Shown here in pieces: positions 1-5,944 of a stretch of DNA of 9,822 bases. Position 1 is the first letter of the stretch. Every line of letters starts with the position of its first letter. The position numbers and the translations under genes are program-made. Origin of the DNA: Methanoregulaceae archaeon (GTDB lineage Archaea > Halobacteriota > Methanomicrobia > Methanomicrobiales > Methanospirillaceae); contig JAJRBS010000125.1 in assembly GCA_028679325.1 (NCBI GenBank), positions 1 through 9,822 on the forward strand, written 5' to 3'. Under the pieces are notes generated by a model that was not told where the DNA came from, did no database searches, and was given only the letters and a program-made list of their open reading frames with translations.

Positions 1-1
1 G

Positions 2-166
2 GACCTCCTGAAGCACGGCGGCCTGCTCTACTATACCGAACCCCCTCTCATCGTGTCCGGAAAGGAATTCCATGAAAACCTCTCGCAGGCCGAAGCGGCA
101 GGGCTCAGGGTGGTTGAAAAGAGGCTCTTCTTTGTGAACCGTGCGGCAGTGCTGAAGAAGGGATAA
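2..166 (+). CDS. C-terminal end of a probable SAM-dependent methyltransferase (partial)
   Basis: Only the last 54 residues lie in the window; the gene begins upstream. The visible protein starts with a turn and strand of the form LLKHGGLLYYTEPP and ends with GLRVVEKRLFFVNRAAVLKK before TAA. This matches the closing part of many class I Rossmann-fold methyltransferases: a strand after a 'pGG' turn, a helix in which an acidic segment precedes 'AGL', then two antiparallel strands. The SAM-binding glycine motif would be upstream, so substrate and exact family cannot be told. It converges on the histidine kinase gene with a 42-base gap that contains a small hairpin. An unrelated alpha/beta protein is possible. 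Confidence 0.45.
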   Translation, partial: DLLKHGGLLYYTEPPLIVSGKEFHENLSQAEAAGLRVVEKRLFFVNRAAVLKKG

Positions 167-181
167 AGCAGCGCTGAAGGC

Positions 182-195
182 GGAAAAATATTTCC
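182..195. terminator. Small hairpin between two convergent genes
   Basis: GGAAA pairs with TTTCC around the loop AATA, in the gap between the two convergent stop codons at 166 and 209. Its A/T-rich core and position suit a bidirectional transcription end, but the stem is only 5 bp and there is no long T run, so support is weak. Confidence 0.25.
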
Positions 196-208
196 TGCGA
201 AATGTTCA

Positions 209-2248
209 TCATGACGATGGAACCGCCGGCAGGGTGAAGAAGAAAGTCGAGCCCACGCCAACTTCCGATTCAACCCACATCCGCCCCCCGTGCCGCTCGA
301 TAATCCGTTTGCTTAAGGCGAGCCCGAGCCCTGACCCCGGGTAGGAATCCCTCGCATGGAGCCGTTCAAAAAGGACAAATATCTTCTGGTGGTACTCGGC
401 TGGGATCCCGATGCCGTTATCCGCGATGCCGAACTGCCACATGCCGTCGCGGAAAGAGACAGAGACGTGAATGGCCGGCACCGTCCCTCTCTCCTGGAAC
501 TTGATCGCATTCCCGATGAGGTTTTGGACTACCTGTGTTACCTGGGTGCGGTCTGCCAGGACAACCGGAAGCTGGTCATGCGTGATGGAGGCCCGTGATT
601 CCCTGATGGCCGGCTGAAGGTGGTCCAGGGCATGTTCAAGGACATTTTCCATGTCGACCGCCTCGAGAGGCCTTGTCTGGGACCGAACCCGCGAATATTC
701 ACGAAGGTCGCTCACCAGTGAATTCATCCGCAGTCCGGCATTTTCGATTATTTTGAGGTACTTTTCAGCCTGGGGATCCTTTGCTTCGCTGATAAGGAGC
801 TGGGTATAGGTCACGATATGCCGGATCGGCTCCTGGAGATCGTGGGTGGCGATGTAAGCAAAGAGTTCCAGGTCCTCGTTGCTCCGTTTCAGGTTATCGG
901 AATATTCCCTCAGCTTCAGGTCGGCCGCTTTCCGCTCGGTCACATCCCGTATGGCGACCTGGATCGCCGGCTTGCCCTTGTACAGAATCCGTCGTCCTCT
1001 CCCTTCAAAGGTTACAACGGAACCGTCGCCACGGACAATCTGGACCTCTGTAGCCGGGGTCTCCATCCCATCGAGATCGTTCTCAATATTCCCCCGGACC
1101 GTCGTATGGAAATCGGGGTGAAGAAGCTGGAAAACATCCATCCCGATGATACTTTCAGGTGTCGTCGTGGTCAGCAGCTTTGCCAGGGCAGGATTCGCAT
1201 ACACGATCTTGCCGTCCTGGTGAATGATAATCACGTCCGGGAACATTTCAACGAGGGTGCGGTACTTCTCCTCGTTTTCGCAAACAGCCTCCTCGATCCT
1301 TTTCCGCTCGGTAATATCGCGGAGGATGCACCCGATCCGGAATCCCTGCTGGCCGGGAATCCTGAAAACGTTCTGCTCGATGTAGCGGATATCGCCTCCC
1401 GGCCTTCGGATCTTCCCATCGAAGAGACCAGCGAAGTGAGGATCGCTGTCATCACGGAGCAAGCGTTCCCAGTCCGTCCGGTACATGGTCCGGGGATCTT
1501 GTCCATCACCTTCCAAACTCACGCTCTGTGCCTGGATATCCCAGGCAGGAAGCCCGATCACGTTCCTGGCGGCCAGCCCGGTGATGATCTCTGCACCCCT
1601 GTTCCACGTGGTGATGCGCCCTTGATGGTCGGTGATGACAATGCCATCAGAAGAGCTTTCTATCAGGTTCCGCAACTCTTCCTCGCTGTCGATCAGCGAG
1701 TCTTCTCCACGCTTCCGCTCGGTGATATCATACGTGATACCAGAAAACACGGGGATACTTTGCTCCGGGGACACCCTCCCCTGAGAGGCCAGCCAGTGCA
1801 CGCTGCCATCCTGCCAGATGACCCGGTAATCCTGGCTGAAGTCTGATCCATGGTCGATCGCAGCACTCCATGCCTTTCGGAGACCTGGAAGATCATCGGG
1901 ATGGATACAGGAAAGGAACTCCTCCTCACTCAGGAGGGGATCGTCCGGAGAACGCCCGAAGAGGGCATTGAGTTCCCGCGTCGCACTCCAGCCCTGTTCA
2001 GGATCCCGTATCCAGATACCGGCCCCGGCGCTTTCCAGCGCTATTTTGAACTGATTCTCCTGCTCCTGGAACGCGGTCTTTGCCTCTTTCAGCTCCCCCT
2101 TCTGGCGGCGTAAAACCTCAAGCTCATGGCGAATCTCTGCTGTCCGCTCTTCAACAAGCCGTTCTATGTCTGCCGGGGGGGAGACCGTCCGGGTAGACCG
2201 GTGAGACGGATCAGATTTTTTTTTCGGGTGACGCGACCGGACCGTCAT
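209..2248 (-). CDS. Cytoplasmic sensor histidine kinase with three PAS domains
   Basis: The 679-residue protein has no membrane segment or signal peptide. Order: a charged coiled coil (about 27-65), PAS 1 (68-180), PAS 2 (190-318) and PAS 3 (325-440), each closed by a D(I/V)TERK linker, then a dimerisation/phosphoacceptor helix with ATHDLQEP (His469) and an ATPase domain with the N box NLIGNAIKF (near 576-584), G1 ADNGIGI (609-615), F box FVLF and G2 GSGLGL (638-643). All catalytic motifs are intact, so it should autophosphorylate on His469 from ATP. No partner receiver is adjacent; the nearest is at 6162, four kilobases away on the other strand. I chose the ATG at 2248. A TTG at 2329 would add 27 residues, but that stretch is rich in TTA/CTA/ATT codons unlike the gene and looks like promoter. 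An AT-rich element near 2298-2304 could be the TATA box. The ligand is unknown. Confidence 0.93.
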   Translation of the reverse strand: MTVRSRHPKKKSDPSHRSTRTVSPPADIERLVEERTAEIRHELEVLRRQKGELKEAKTAFQEQENQFKIALESAGAGIWIRDPEQGWSATRELNALFGRSPDDPLLSEEEFLSCIHPDDLPGLRKAWSAAIDHGSDFSQDYRVIWQDGSVHWLASQGRVSPEQSIPVFSGITYDITERKRGEDSLIDSEEELRNLIESSSDGIVITDHQGRITTWNRGAEIITGLAARNVIGLPAWDIQAQSVSLEGDGQDPRTMYRTDWERLLRDDSDPHFAGLFDGKIRRPGGDIRYIEQNVFRIPGQQGFRIGCILRDITERKRIEEAVCENEEKYRTLVEMFPDVIIIHQDGKIVYANPALAKLLTTTTPESIIGMDVFQLLHPDFHTTVRGNIENDLDGMETPATEVQIVRGDGSVVTFEGRGRRILYKGKPAIQVAIRDVTERKAADLKLREYSDNLKRSNEDLELFAYIATHDLQEPIRHIVTYTQLLISEAKDPQAEKYLKIIENAGLRMNSLVSDLREYSRVRSQTRPLEAVDMENVLEHALDHLQPAIRESRASITHDQLPVVLADRTQVTQVVQNLIGNAIKFQERGTVPAIHVSVSFRDGMWQFGIADNGIGIPAEYHQKIFVLFERLHARDSYPGSGLGLALSKRIIERHGGRMWVESEVGVGSTFFFTLPAVPSS

Positions 2249-2490
2249 AGAGCTACCGGGGATACCGAAATGATTAGTACAATTCTGAGGGTGAAGTAAT
2301 AATTCTAGCTCGGATAAAGCGGCTCCCAACGAGGAAATCCTTTATTCATCAGTTCGCACCTGCGGAAATTGCATAAGGAGCCATGACCACTTCCACGGAG
2401 CAGTGACCTGCCACATGTACCAATAGGGCCTTTGTCCTGTTCTCACAGGGCATTAAAATGCGAGGACCCTCCCAACTATCGAAGAGTCTG

Positions 2491-2580
2491 GAGCTCCCTC
2501 ACAATATTTTATGGAATCAAGGGATAACTCACTCTGAGCTCCCTCAATATGTTTTATATAATCAATGGATAACTCACTCT
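2491..2580 (+). repeat. 45-bp tandem direct repeat (two units) in a promoter region
   Basis: Units 2491-2535 and 2536-2580 abut exactly and agree at 39 of 45 bases. Both start GAGCTCCCTCA and end GGATAACTCACTCT; the middle differs. The right unit has a canonical TTTTATATA box, while the equivalent of the left unit reads ATTTTATGG, a weakened version. The unit boundary lies 13 bases before the ATG of the HhH-GPD-like gene. The reading frame is open across both units, but all six base differences change the encoded residue and none is silent, which argues against coding. A duplicated promoter/operator is the simplest reading. Confidence 0.85.
2552..2561 (+). promoter_or_regulatory. TATA box of the HhH-GPD-like gene
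   Basis: TTTTATATAA lies in the second repeat unit, 31 bases before the ATG at 2593. With archaeal TATA-to-start spacing of about 25 bases, transcription would begin near 2582-2586, giving a leader of only about ten bases. No Shine-Dalgarno match precedes the ATG, which fits a near-leaderless message. Confidence 0.6.
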
Positions 2581-2592
2581 CAGGTATTTCTT

Positions 2593-3306
2593 ATGAACAC
2601 TGGGGTTTCTCACCAAATAGTCGATACCATCCTACAGGACCTGGATTTTCCGAAGCTCTACCGGTCCTACACCTGGAAGGAGGATACATGGAAGAGGGGA
2701 TTTCCTGACCTCTTCCGGCTCGAACAGGAGATCTCGCTCGCGGCCCGGAAGAGGTCAATTAAAAGAGAACACCTCATCGATATCGCGAAATGGGGCGGGC
2801 TCCGGAACACAAAGAGGATCTCGTGCCCCGGGTCTATCCGGATCAACCTCTACAACCGGGGTTTGCCTGCTGCCTGGCTGATGAAGGACCCGGCAAGGGC
2901 CATCGACCTTCTCGACATCCAGGTCATCGGTTTCGGTCCGACCTACTCGAGCAAGGTGCTCCACTTCGCCGTCCCGCAGGTCTTCGGGGCACTCGACACC
3001 CGCCTGGTCCGCACCTTCGGGAAAGGTGACGAGCCCTCCCGGCGCTATCCGCTCCTCAACCTCAAGGTCACACGAGTAGGACCGTCGTGGGCGATCAATA
3101 CCAACCAGCCCGGGTGGCCGGAGGAGTTCGGGACCTGGACCTCCGCTCTCCACCAGATGGCAGAGTCTCTCCAGGAAAACGGGATAAAATGCCCCCACCC
3201 GAGGAAGTTCGTCAAGGCAGGTCTCCGGGAAGAAGGAGTCTGGCTCCCGGCCGATGTCGGGACTGCTCTCTTCAGCTACGCATCAAAAGAGATCGGGAAG
3301 ACCTGA
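2593..3306 (+). CDS. HhH-GPD/OGG-fold-like protein, possible DNA glycosylase relative
   Basis: A 237-residue soluble basic protein, mainly helical. The informative stretch is 111-140: VIGFGPTYSSKVLHF, then ALDTRLVRTFG. This resembles the helix-hairpin-helix GxG turn of HhH-GPD base-excision glycosylases followed about 20 residues later by the catalytic Asp in a '(V/A)D.(H/R)(V/L)' strand-helix; here Asp135 sits 22 residues after Gly113. The Lys that bifunctional OGG1/Nth enzymes carry two residues after the GxG turn is Thr/Tyr here; the nearest Lys is 121. It may therefore be a monofunctional or non-catalytic relative, or a DNA-binding protein. The start at 2593 follows the TATA position; the frame stays open back to an ATG at 2458, but that part is the promoter repeat. 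The gene stands alone, divergent from the kinase. Function is a fold-level guess. Confidence 0.55.
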   Translation: MNTGVSHQIVDTILQDLDFPKLYRSYTWKEDTWKRGFPDLFRLEQEISLAARKRSIKREHLIDIAKWGGLRNTKRISCPGSIRINLYNRGLPAAWLMKDPARAIDLLDIQVIGFGPTYSSKVLHFAVPQVFGALDTRLVRTFGKGDEPSRRYPLLNLKVTRVGPSWAINTNQPGWPEEFGTWTSALHQMAESLQENGIKCPHPRKFVKAGLREEGVWLPADVGTALFSYASKEIGKT

Positions 3307-3373
3307 AGGCCGGACCTTCATCCTTTTTCCCTGCCCATCCACTCAACCAGGGACACAGGGGACACATGTACCT

Positions 3374-3449
3374 CTTTTTCTGAGACTTTTTGAAAGAAAA
3401 AATTCTTTTCTAAAGTCTTAGAAAAGAATGGCAAAGTGCCCTAAGTGAC
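3374..3449. terminator. Cluster of overlapping hairpins with T tracts after the HhH-GPD-like gene
   Basis: T5 runs at 3374-3378 and 3387-3391 suit archaeal termination for the upstream gene. Over them lies an 18-base inverted repeat (3381-3398 with 3403-3420, two internal mismatches and a GU pair, AAAA loop). Its right arm also forms a second perfect stem, ATTCTTTTCT (3402-3411) with AGAAAAGAAT (3420-3429). A third set follows: GGCA/TGCC (3430-3433/3437-3440) enclosed by CTTAG/CTAAG (3417-3421/3441-3445). Stems one and two exclude each other. It could be a terminator, a MITE-like dispersed element, or a leader structure for the hemerythrin-like gene 74 bases on. Confidence 0.55.
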
Positions 3450-3522
3450 CCGGAAATTACAATTCTCAGGGAGGAGATGGCCGGCCCCAACCTTTTTTAC
3501 CCCACAACATGATGGATTTCCC

Positions 3523-4158
3523 ATGGTAGAACCGGTTGACGGCATCAGGGTGTTTCACAACGCGTTCAGGAACGACATAACCCGGATTGATACTGCGGCG
3601 CTGGAAAGTGCACGGGGAAAAACGGGGCAGGATACCGAGATTAAGCGGTACAGGTTTTACAACGAAGTCCTTGACTGGCACGCGAAAGGAGAAGAGCTGG
3701 CAGTCTTTCCTGCCGTCGAGAAGGTCGCTCCCCTTGTCGCCGAAGCCTACTTGAAAGACCATCATGGCCTGGACGCCGCATATCGTGCCCTGGACCGTGC
3801 CTATTCAGCCCATGACCTGCTGGAAACGGCCCGGGCCACCGCCGCCTTCCGGTTTCACCTGAACATGCACCTCGGCAAGGAAGACTCACACCTCTACCGG
3901 ATCTTTCGGGAGCGGATACCTGTCCCCGATCAGGTGAAGGTTCTCACTGTCATGGCCGGCTCGATTCCCCGTGAGCGTTTCCCTGAAGTGGTGGCATGGC
4001 TGTATCCCCTGATCAGCCCGCAGGACCGGGAGACAATGACACGCATCTGGCAGAATGCCCTGCCTCCGCCGCTCTTTGTCGGTGCAAAGGAGCTTATCAG
4101 GAAAGCCATCGGCAGCGATGACTGGGCTGAACTCACCCGCCGGATCCCGGACCTCTGA
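3523..4158 (+). CDS. Hemerythrin-like HHE domain protein
   Basis: A 211-residue all-helical soluble protein. The conserved carboxylate/histidine pattern of the HHE cation-binding family is complete in order: His12 in VFHNAFRND, His53 and Glu57 in DWHAKGEE, His80/His81 and Asp84 in KDHHGLD, His112 and His116 in RFHLNMH, with Glu120/Asp121 just after. These residues would hold a non-haem di-iron centre in a four-helix bundle; the family is linked to oxygen or NO sensing, iron handling and oxidative protection. The C-terminal third (140-211) forms an extra helical region beyond the bundle, as in longer HHE proteins. The ATG at 3523 is chosen because the family starts just before the first His; a GTG at 3445 in the same frame lies inside a hairpin. 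A strong GGGAGG at 3469-3474 is too far away to serve this start. For a strict anaerobe, defence against oxygen is the likely role. Confidence 0.85.
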   Translation: MVEPVDGIRVFHNAFRNDITRIDTAALESARGKTGQDTEIKRYRFYNEVLDWHAKGEELAVFPAVEKVAPLVAEAYLKDHHGLDAAYRALDRAYSAHDLLETARATAAFRFHLNMHLGKEDSHLYRIFRERIPVPDQVKVLTVMAGSIPRERFPEVVAWLYPLISPQDRETMTRIWQNALPPPLFVGAKELIRKAIGSDDWAELTRRIPDL

Positions 4159-4179
4159 CGAAAAGGGCTATCCTGGTAA

Positions 4180-4248
4180 TCACTTCGCCATCGGATCGGT
4201 CTCCATGATCCCGATCACGTTCCCCTCCGGAGCAGAGCCGGAAACTGA
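4180..4248 (-). pseudogene. C-terminal remnant of a VOC/glyoxalase-type gene
   Basis: The minus strand reads SVSGSAPEGNVIGIMETDP, then MAK and TGA. The core PEGNVIGIME is the characteristic final strand of vicinal-oxygen-chelate (glyoxalase/bleomycin-resistance) proteins, normally '(D)PEGN.(I/L)G', whose Glu in the following strand binds metal. About 20 residues are recognisable. Further upstream the frame runs into AT-rich, uncoding-looking sequence and then the zinc ribbon gene, so the N-terminal 100 or so residues of the family are missing. No start codon or ribosome site fits. It is read as a decayed gene end, adjoining the hemerythrin-like gene tail-to-tail. Confidence 0.5.
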
Positions 4249-4307
4249 CGTCAGCTGAATAAATGATAAAACAAACGTATTGCCGTTATTCCGGCGAAAA
4301 AAGGAGA

Positions 4308-4481
4308 TTAATACCGGGGCTGCCTGTGCTTGGGAAGGCATTCCTGGCAATAAACCGGTCTCCCCTGCGTCGGCTTGAACGGAACTTCACATTCTTTACC
4401 ACAGTCTGAACAGACTACCTTTGTCATTTCACGGGGTGCGTAACTCTTCGTGCCGCCGCCGTAATTGGATCTATTATACAT
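4308..4481 (-). CDS. CxxC-x17-CxxC mini zinc ribbon protein
   Basis: A complete 57-residue gene, ATG at 4481 to TAA at 4308. After a Gly/Asn/Tyr-rich head (1-20) comes VVCSDCGKECEVPFKPT, then RPVYCQECLPKHR. Cys24, Cys27, Cys45 and Cys48 form two CxxC pairs separated by exactly 17 residues, the layout of the small CxxC-x17-CxxC family abundant in methanogens, with the typical 'C..CG..C.VPF.P....PVYC..C...H' core. Four cysteines should bind one zinc; the extra Cys31 and His52 are also usual. The family role is unknown (RNA or protein binding is a guess). A TATA box at 4511-4518 lies 30 bases ahead, giving a leader of under ten bases and explaining the absence of a ribosome site. The basic tail ends KHRQPRY. 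Confidence 0.85.
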   Translation of the reverse strand: MYNRSNYGGGTKSYAPREMTKVVCSDCGKECEVPFKPTQGRPVYCQECLPKHRQPRY

Positions 4482-4510
4482 GTCGATTACTCATCCAGTT
4501 TGAAAAACTG

Positions 4511-4518
4511 TATATAAA
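4511..4518 (-). promoter_or_regulatory. TATA box of the zinc ribbon gene
   Basis: Read on the minus strand this is TTTATATA inside CTCTTTTATATACAG, the archaeal consensus. It lies 30-37 bases before the ATG at 4481, placing transcription start near 4489 with a very short leader. Confidence 0.65.
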
Positions 4519-4696
4519 AGAGGTTGTATGAGATGATAAAGCACTGTATCGGACCCCCCGGGAAAAGACGTGCGTTCCTCCTCTGGAAAATATTTTCTGA
4601 ACGGACAAAGAACACGATCATCTTTCAGGATCCGGGGGGAGGAGTTCAGCACCGGCCGGAAACCTGAATAAAGCCTGTCAGAATTCTTTTACGGGT
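4519..4696. other. Non-coding stretch with inverted repeats
   Basis: I find no convincing gene here on either strand. It contains a perfect 12-base palindrome GAAAATATTTTC (4586-4597) and, enclosing it, an 8-base inverted repeat CCCCCCGG (4554-4561) with CCGGGGGG (4632-4639). These could fold a transcript but nothing ties them to a known RNA. Together with the flanking VOC and HicA remnants it looks like degraded accessory DNA. Confidence 0.35.
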
Positions 4697-4822
4697 TTAT
4701 TCACACTCGAGCCATTCCTCGCGAGATATCCCAGCCTGCCGGAGAATCCTGACAATGAGATCCACGGATATCTCCTGGCGATGGGGGTTTGGAACGGTGA
4801 GCACGAGCTGGCCTCTTATCAT
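4697..4822 (-). pseudogene. hicA: C-terminal remnant of a HicA-type toxin
   Basis: The minus strand reads LVLTVPNPHRQEIS, VDLIVRILRQAGISREEW, LECE and TAA. This is the signature of the HicA mRNA interferase C-terminus: a strand ending in 'TVP.H.EI', then the helix '(T)LR.ILRQAGIS.EE(F/W)'. The first half of the roughly 75-residue family, including the catalytic His in 'GSH', is absent. Just upstream of Met at 4822 a TGA closes the frame, and the sequence beyond does not resemble HicA in any frame. No ribosome site precedes the ATG and no HicB antitoxin is visible on either side. It is most likely a dead fragment of a toxin-antitoxin locus; a rearranged short protein is less likely. Confidence 0.65.
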
Positions 4823-4912
4823 AAATCAAAAGTGCGGAGCACGCGGATGAATTATGACCATGACACCGGGCCCGGATTTATTCTTGTAAGGAACAGTCAT
4901 GGAATCATTCCC

Positions 4913-4934
4913 ATCGGTTCAAAAATGAACCATG
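4913..4934 (-). terminator. Hairpin just after the hydrolase gene
   Basis: GGTTCA (4916-4921) and TGAACC (4926-4931) pair perfectly around AAAA, extended by CAT/ATG across one bulged base. It begins about five bases past the hydrolase stop codon. On the minus strand the loop is TTTT; there is no T run after it. Confidence 0.45.
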
Positions 4935-4938
4935 TGGC

Positions 4939-5829
4939 TCAGGATCTGACACCGCCCTCTCCCACCCTGACCGTCTTATAATACGGCGGATAGAAAAAGA
5001 TCCCCTCGTCCCGCAGGGGGTCACGGTACACGAGATCCTCGCCATCCCGCCGCACGGTGACGATGTAGGAATGGTAGTACAACCTCCGGATTTCCGGGAG
5101 CTCGCGGTACCGCGAAGCCTCTTCGCTGGTCACCCCGTCGAATTTCGGAAACTCAGTTGTATCACCGGAGCCCCTGATCAGGTGGTAGCGGGAAAGGAGG
5201 TAACTCCCTCCGGTATCCTCCAGCACCAGCCAGTGGAGCGGATGACGGGTCGGGATGGTGATCCCGTTCAACCGGGACGACACGACCAGTTTCAGCGCCG
5301 CACAGAAGGCCATGAAGGCAATGAATATCACGGCGTAAAGCCGGAAAGCAGAAAGATCCATAACCCCGGTGAAAAACAAAACCAGGAAGACCAGGGTGAG
5401 ACCGAAGACAAAGAGGCTCGGGCCGGGAAAGATCCCCAGGGTGTACTTCTTATCGGTTGCCGGCCAGAAAAGGGGGATCCCGGGGAAGGCGAGGAGGTCG
5501 AAAAAGATATGCAGGAGAGTCCCGGAGATAAGGGCGATGACTGCTCCGGTAGTGAGAACGATCCCTCCTTCATGGAGGGTGGGGAGATACACCGCAACGA
5601 GGAGCGCGATCCCGAAGGCCAGCAGGGCGGCCGGGATCCCGCCGGCCAGGCTGTGGGTCACCCCGCCGTGGATCAGGATGTACCGGCGCGGGTTCCGGGA
5701 GGAAAGGGGGGTTGCCAGGATATCGAGGTCAGGGGCGATCGTGCCCAGGATCCCGGCAAAGAGAAGAGACCCGGCACCCAGTCCGCCGAGGATCAGCGAG
5801 ATAGTGAGACCGTGGGTCAGGGCATCCAC
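4939..5829 (-). CDS. Membrane-bound metal-dependent hydrolase, YdjM/DUF457 type
   Basis: A 296-residue integral membrane protein. It opens directly with MDALTHGL, the hallmark start of the family, and carries APDLD (Asp34, Asp36), HGGVTHS (His54, His59) and GTLLHIFFD (His107, Asp111), the conserved His/Asp set proposed to bind metal. Hydrophobic segments lie at about 8-30, 64-82, 90-112, 138-155 and 163-183, followed by a soluble domain (185-296) rich in Tyr/Arg strands. That tail is longer than in the bacterial LexA-regulated YdjM. The substrate is unknown; membrane phospholipid or lipid-linked substrates have been suggested for relatives only by analogy. The start is GTG at 5829: it fixes the family N-terminus, and the ATG overlapping it is out of frame. 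No Shine-Dalgarno match is visible. Confidence 0.88.
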   Translation of the reverse strand: MDALTHGLTISLILGGLGAGSLLFAGILGTIAPDLDILATPLSSRNPRRYILIHGGVTHSLAGGIPAALLAFGIALLVAVYLPTLHEGGIVLTTGAVIALISGTLLHIFFDLLAFPGIPLFWPATDKKYTLGIFPGPSLFVFGLTLVFLVLFFTGVMDLSAFRLYAVIFIAFMAFCAALKLVVSSRLNGITIPTRHPLHWLVLEDTGGSYLLSRYHLIRGSGDTTEFPKFDGVTSEEASRYRELPEIRRLYYHSYIVTVRRDGEDLVYRDPLRDEGIFFYPPYYKTVRVGEGGVRS

Positions 5830-5860
5830 GAAAAGGATCTATCGCCTTCCGGGTACATAG

Positions 5861-5868
5861 AGTATAAG
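5861..5868 (-). promoter_or_regulatory. Possible TATA box of the hydrolase gene
   Basis: On the minus strand CTTATACT lies 32-39 bases before the GTG start, which would give a leader of about ten bases. The match to the TATA consensus is fair, not strong. A 10-base palindrome AAGGATCCTT sits just upstream (5876-5885) and could be an operator. Confidence 0.35.
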
Positions 5869-5944
5869 CACTGGAAAGGATCCTTAACACCCCGAAAACA
5901 AATCGCAAACCTCATATTCTCTGACGTAAATTCCTCACCGATCT

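Noticed and set aside
818..1846. Long plus-strand open frame (342 codons) opposite the histidine kinase
   Set aside because: It lies entirely within the kinase gene in antisense; its openness follows from GC-rich third positions. The translation has no domain and no promoter or ribosome site.
2249..2329. TTG-started 27-residue extension of the histidine kinase
   Set aside because: Codon use is AT-rich and unlike the rest of the gene; the stretch looks like leader and promoter DNA.
2349..2453. Minus-strand 34-codon frame beginning MPCENRTKALLVHVAGH
   Set aside because: Third positions are only about half G/C, unlike real genes here, and no promoter or ribosome site is close. It could be a genomic repeat but I cannot support a gene.
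2491..2580. CRISPR-like repeat
   Set aside because: Only two units, directly abutting with no spacer between them, and no cas genes nearby.
2458..2592. N-terminal extension of the HhH-GPD-like protein by 45 residues
   Set aside because: It would translate the promoter repeat; all repeat differences are amino-acid changing, codons are AT-rich and a consensus TATA box lies inside it.
2755..3198. Minus-strand frame opposite the HhH-GPD-like gene
   Set aside because: A shadow frame; its Pro/Gly/Glu/Asp-rich translation has no recognisable domain, and the plus-strand gene has the promoter.
4781..4981. Plus-strand 66-codon frame over the HicA remnant
   Set aside because: It is antisense to the recognisable HicA fragment and to the hydrolase end; no family features or start signals.
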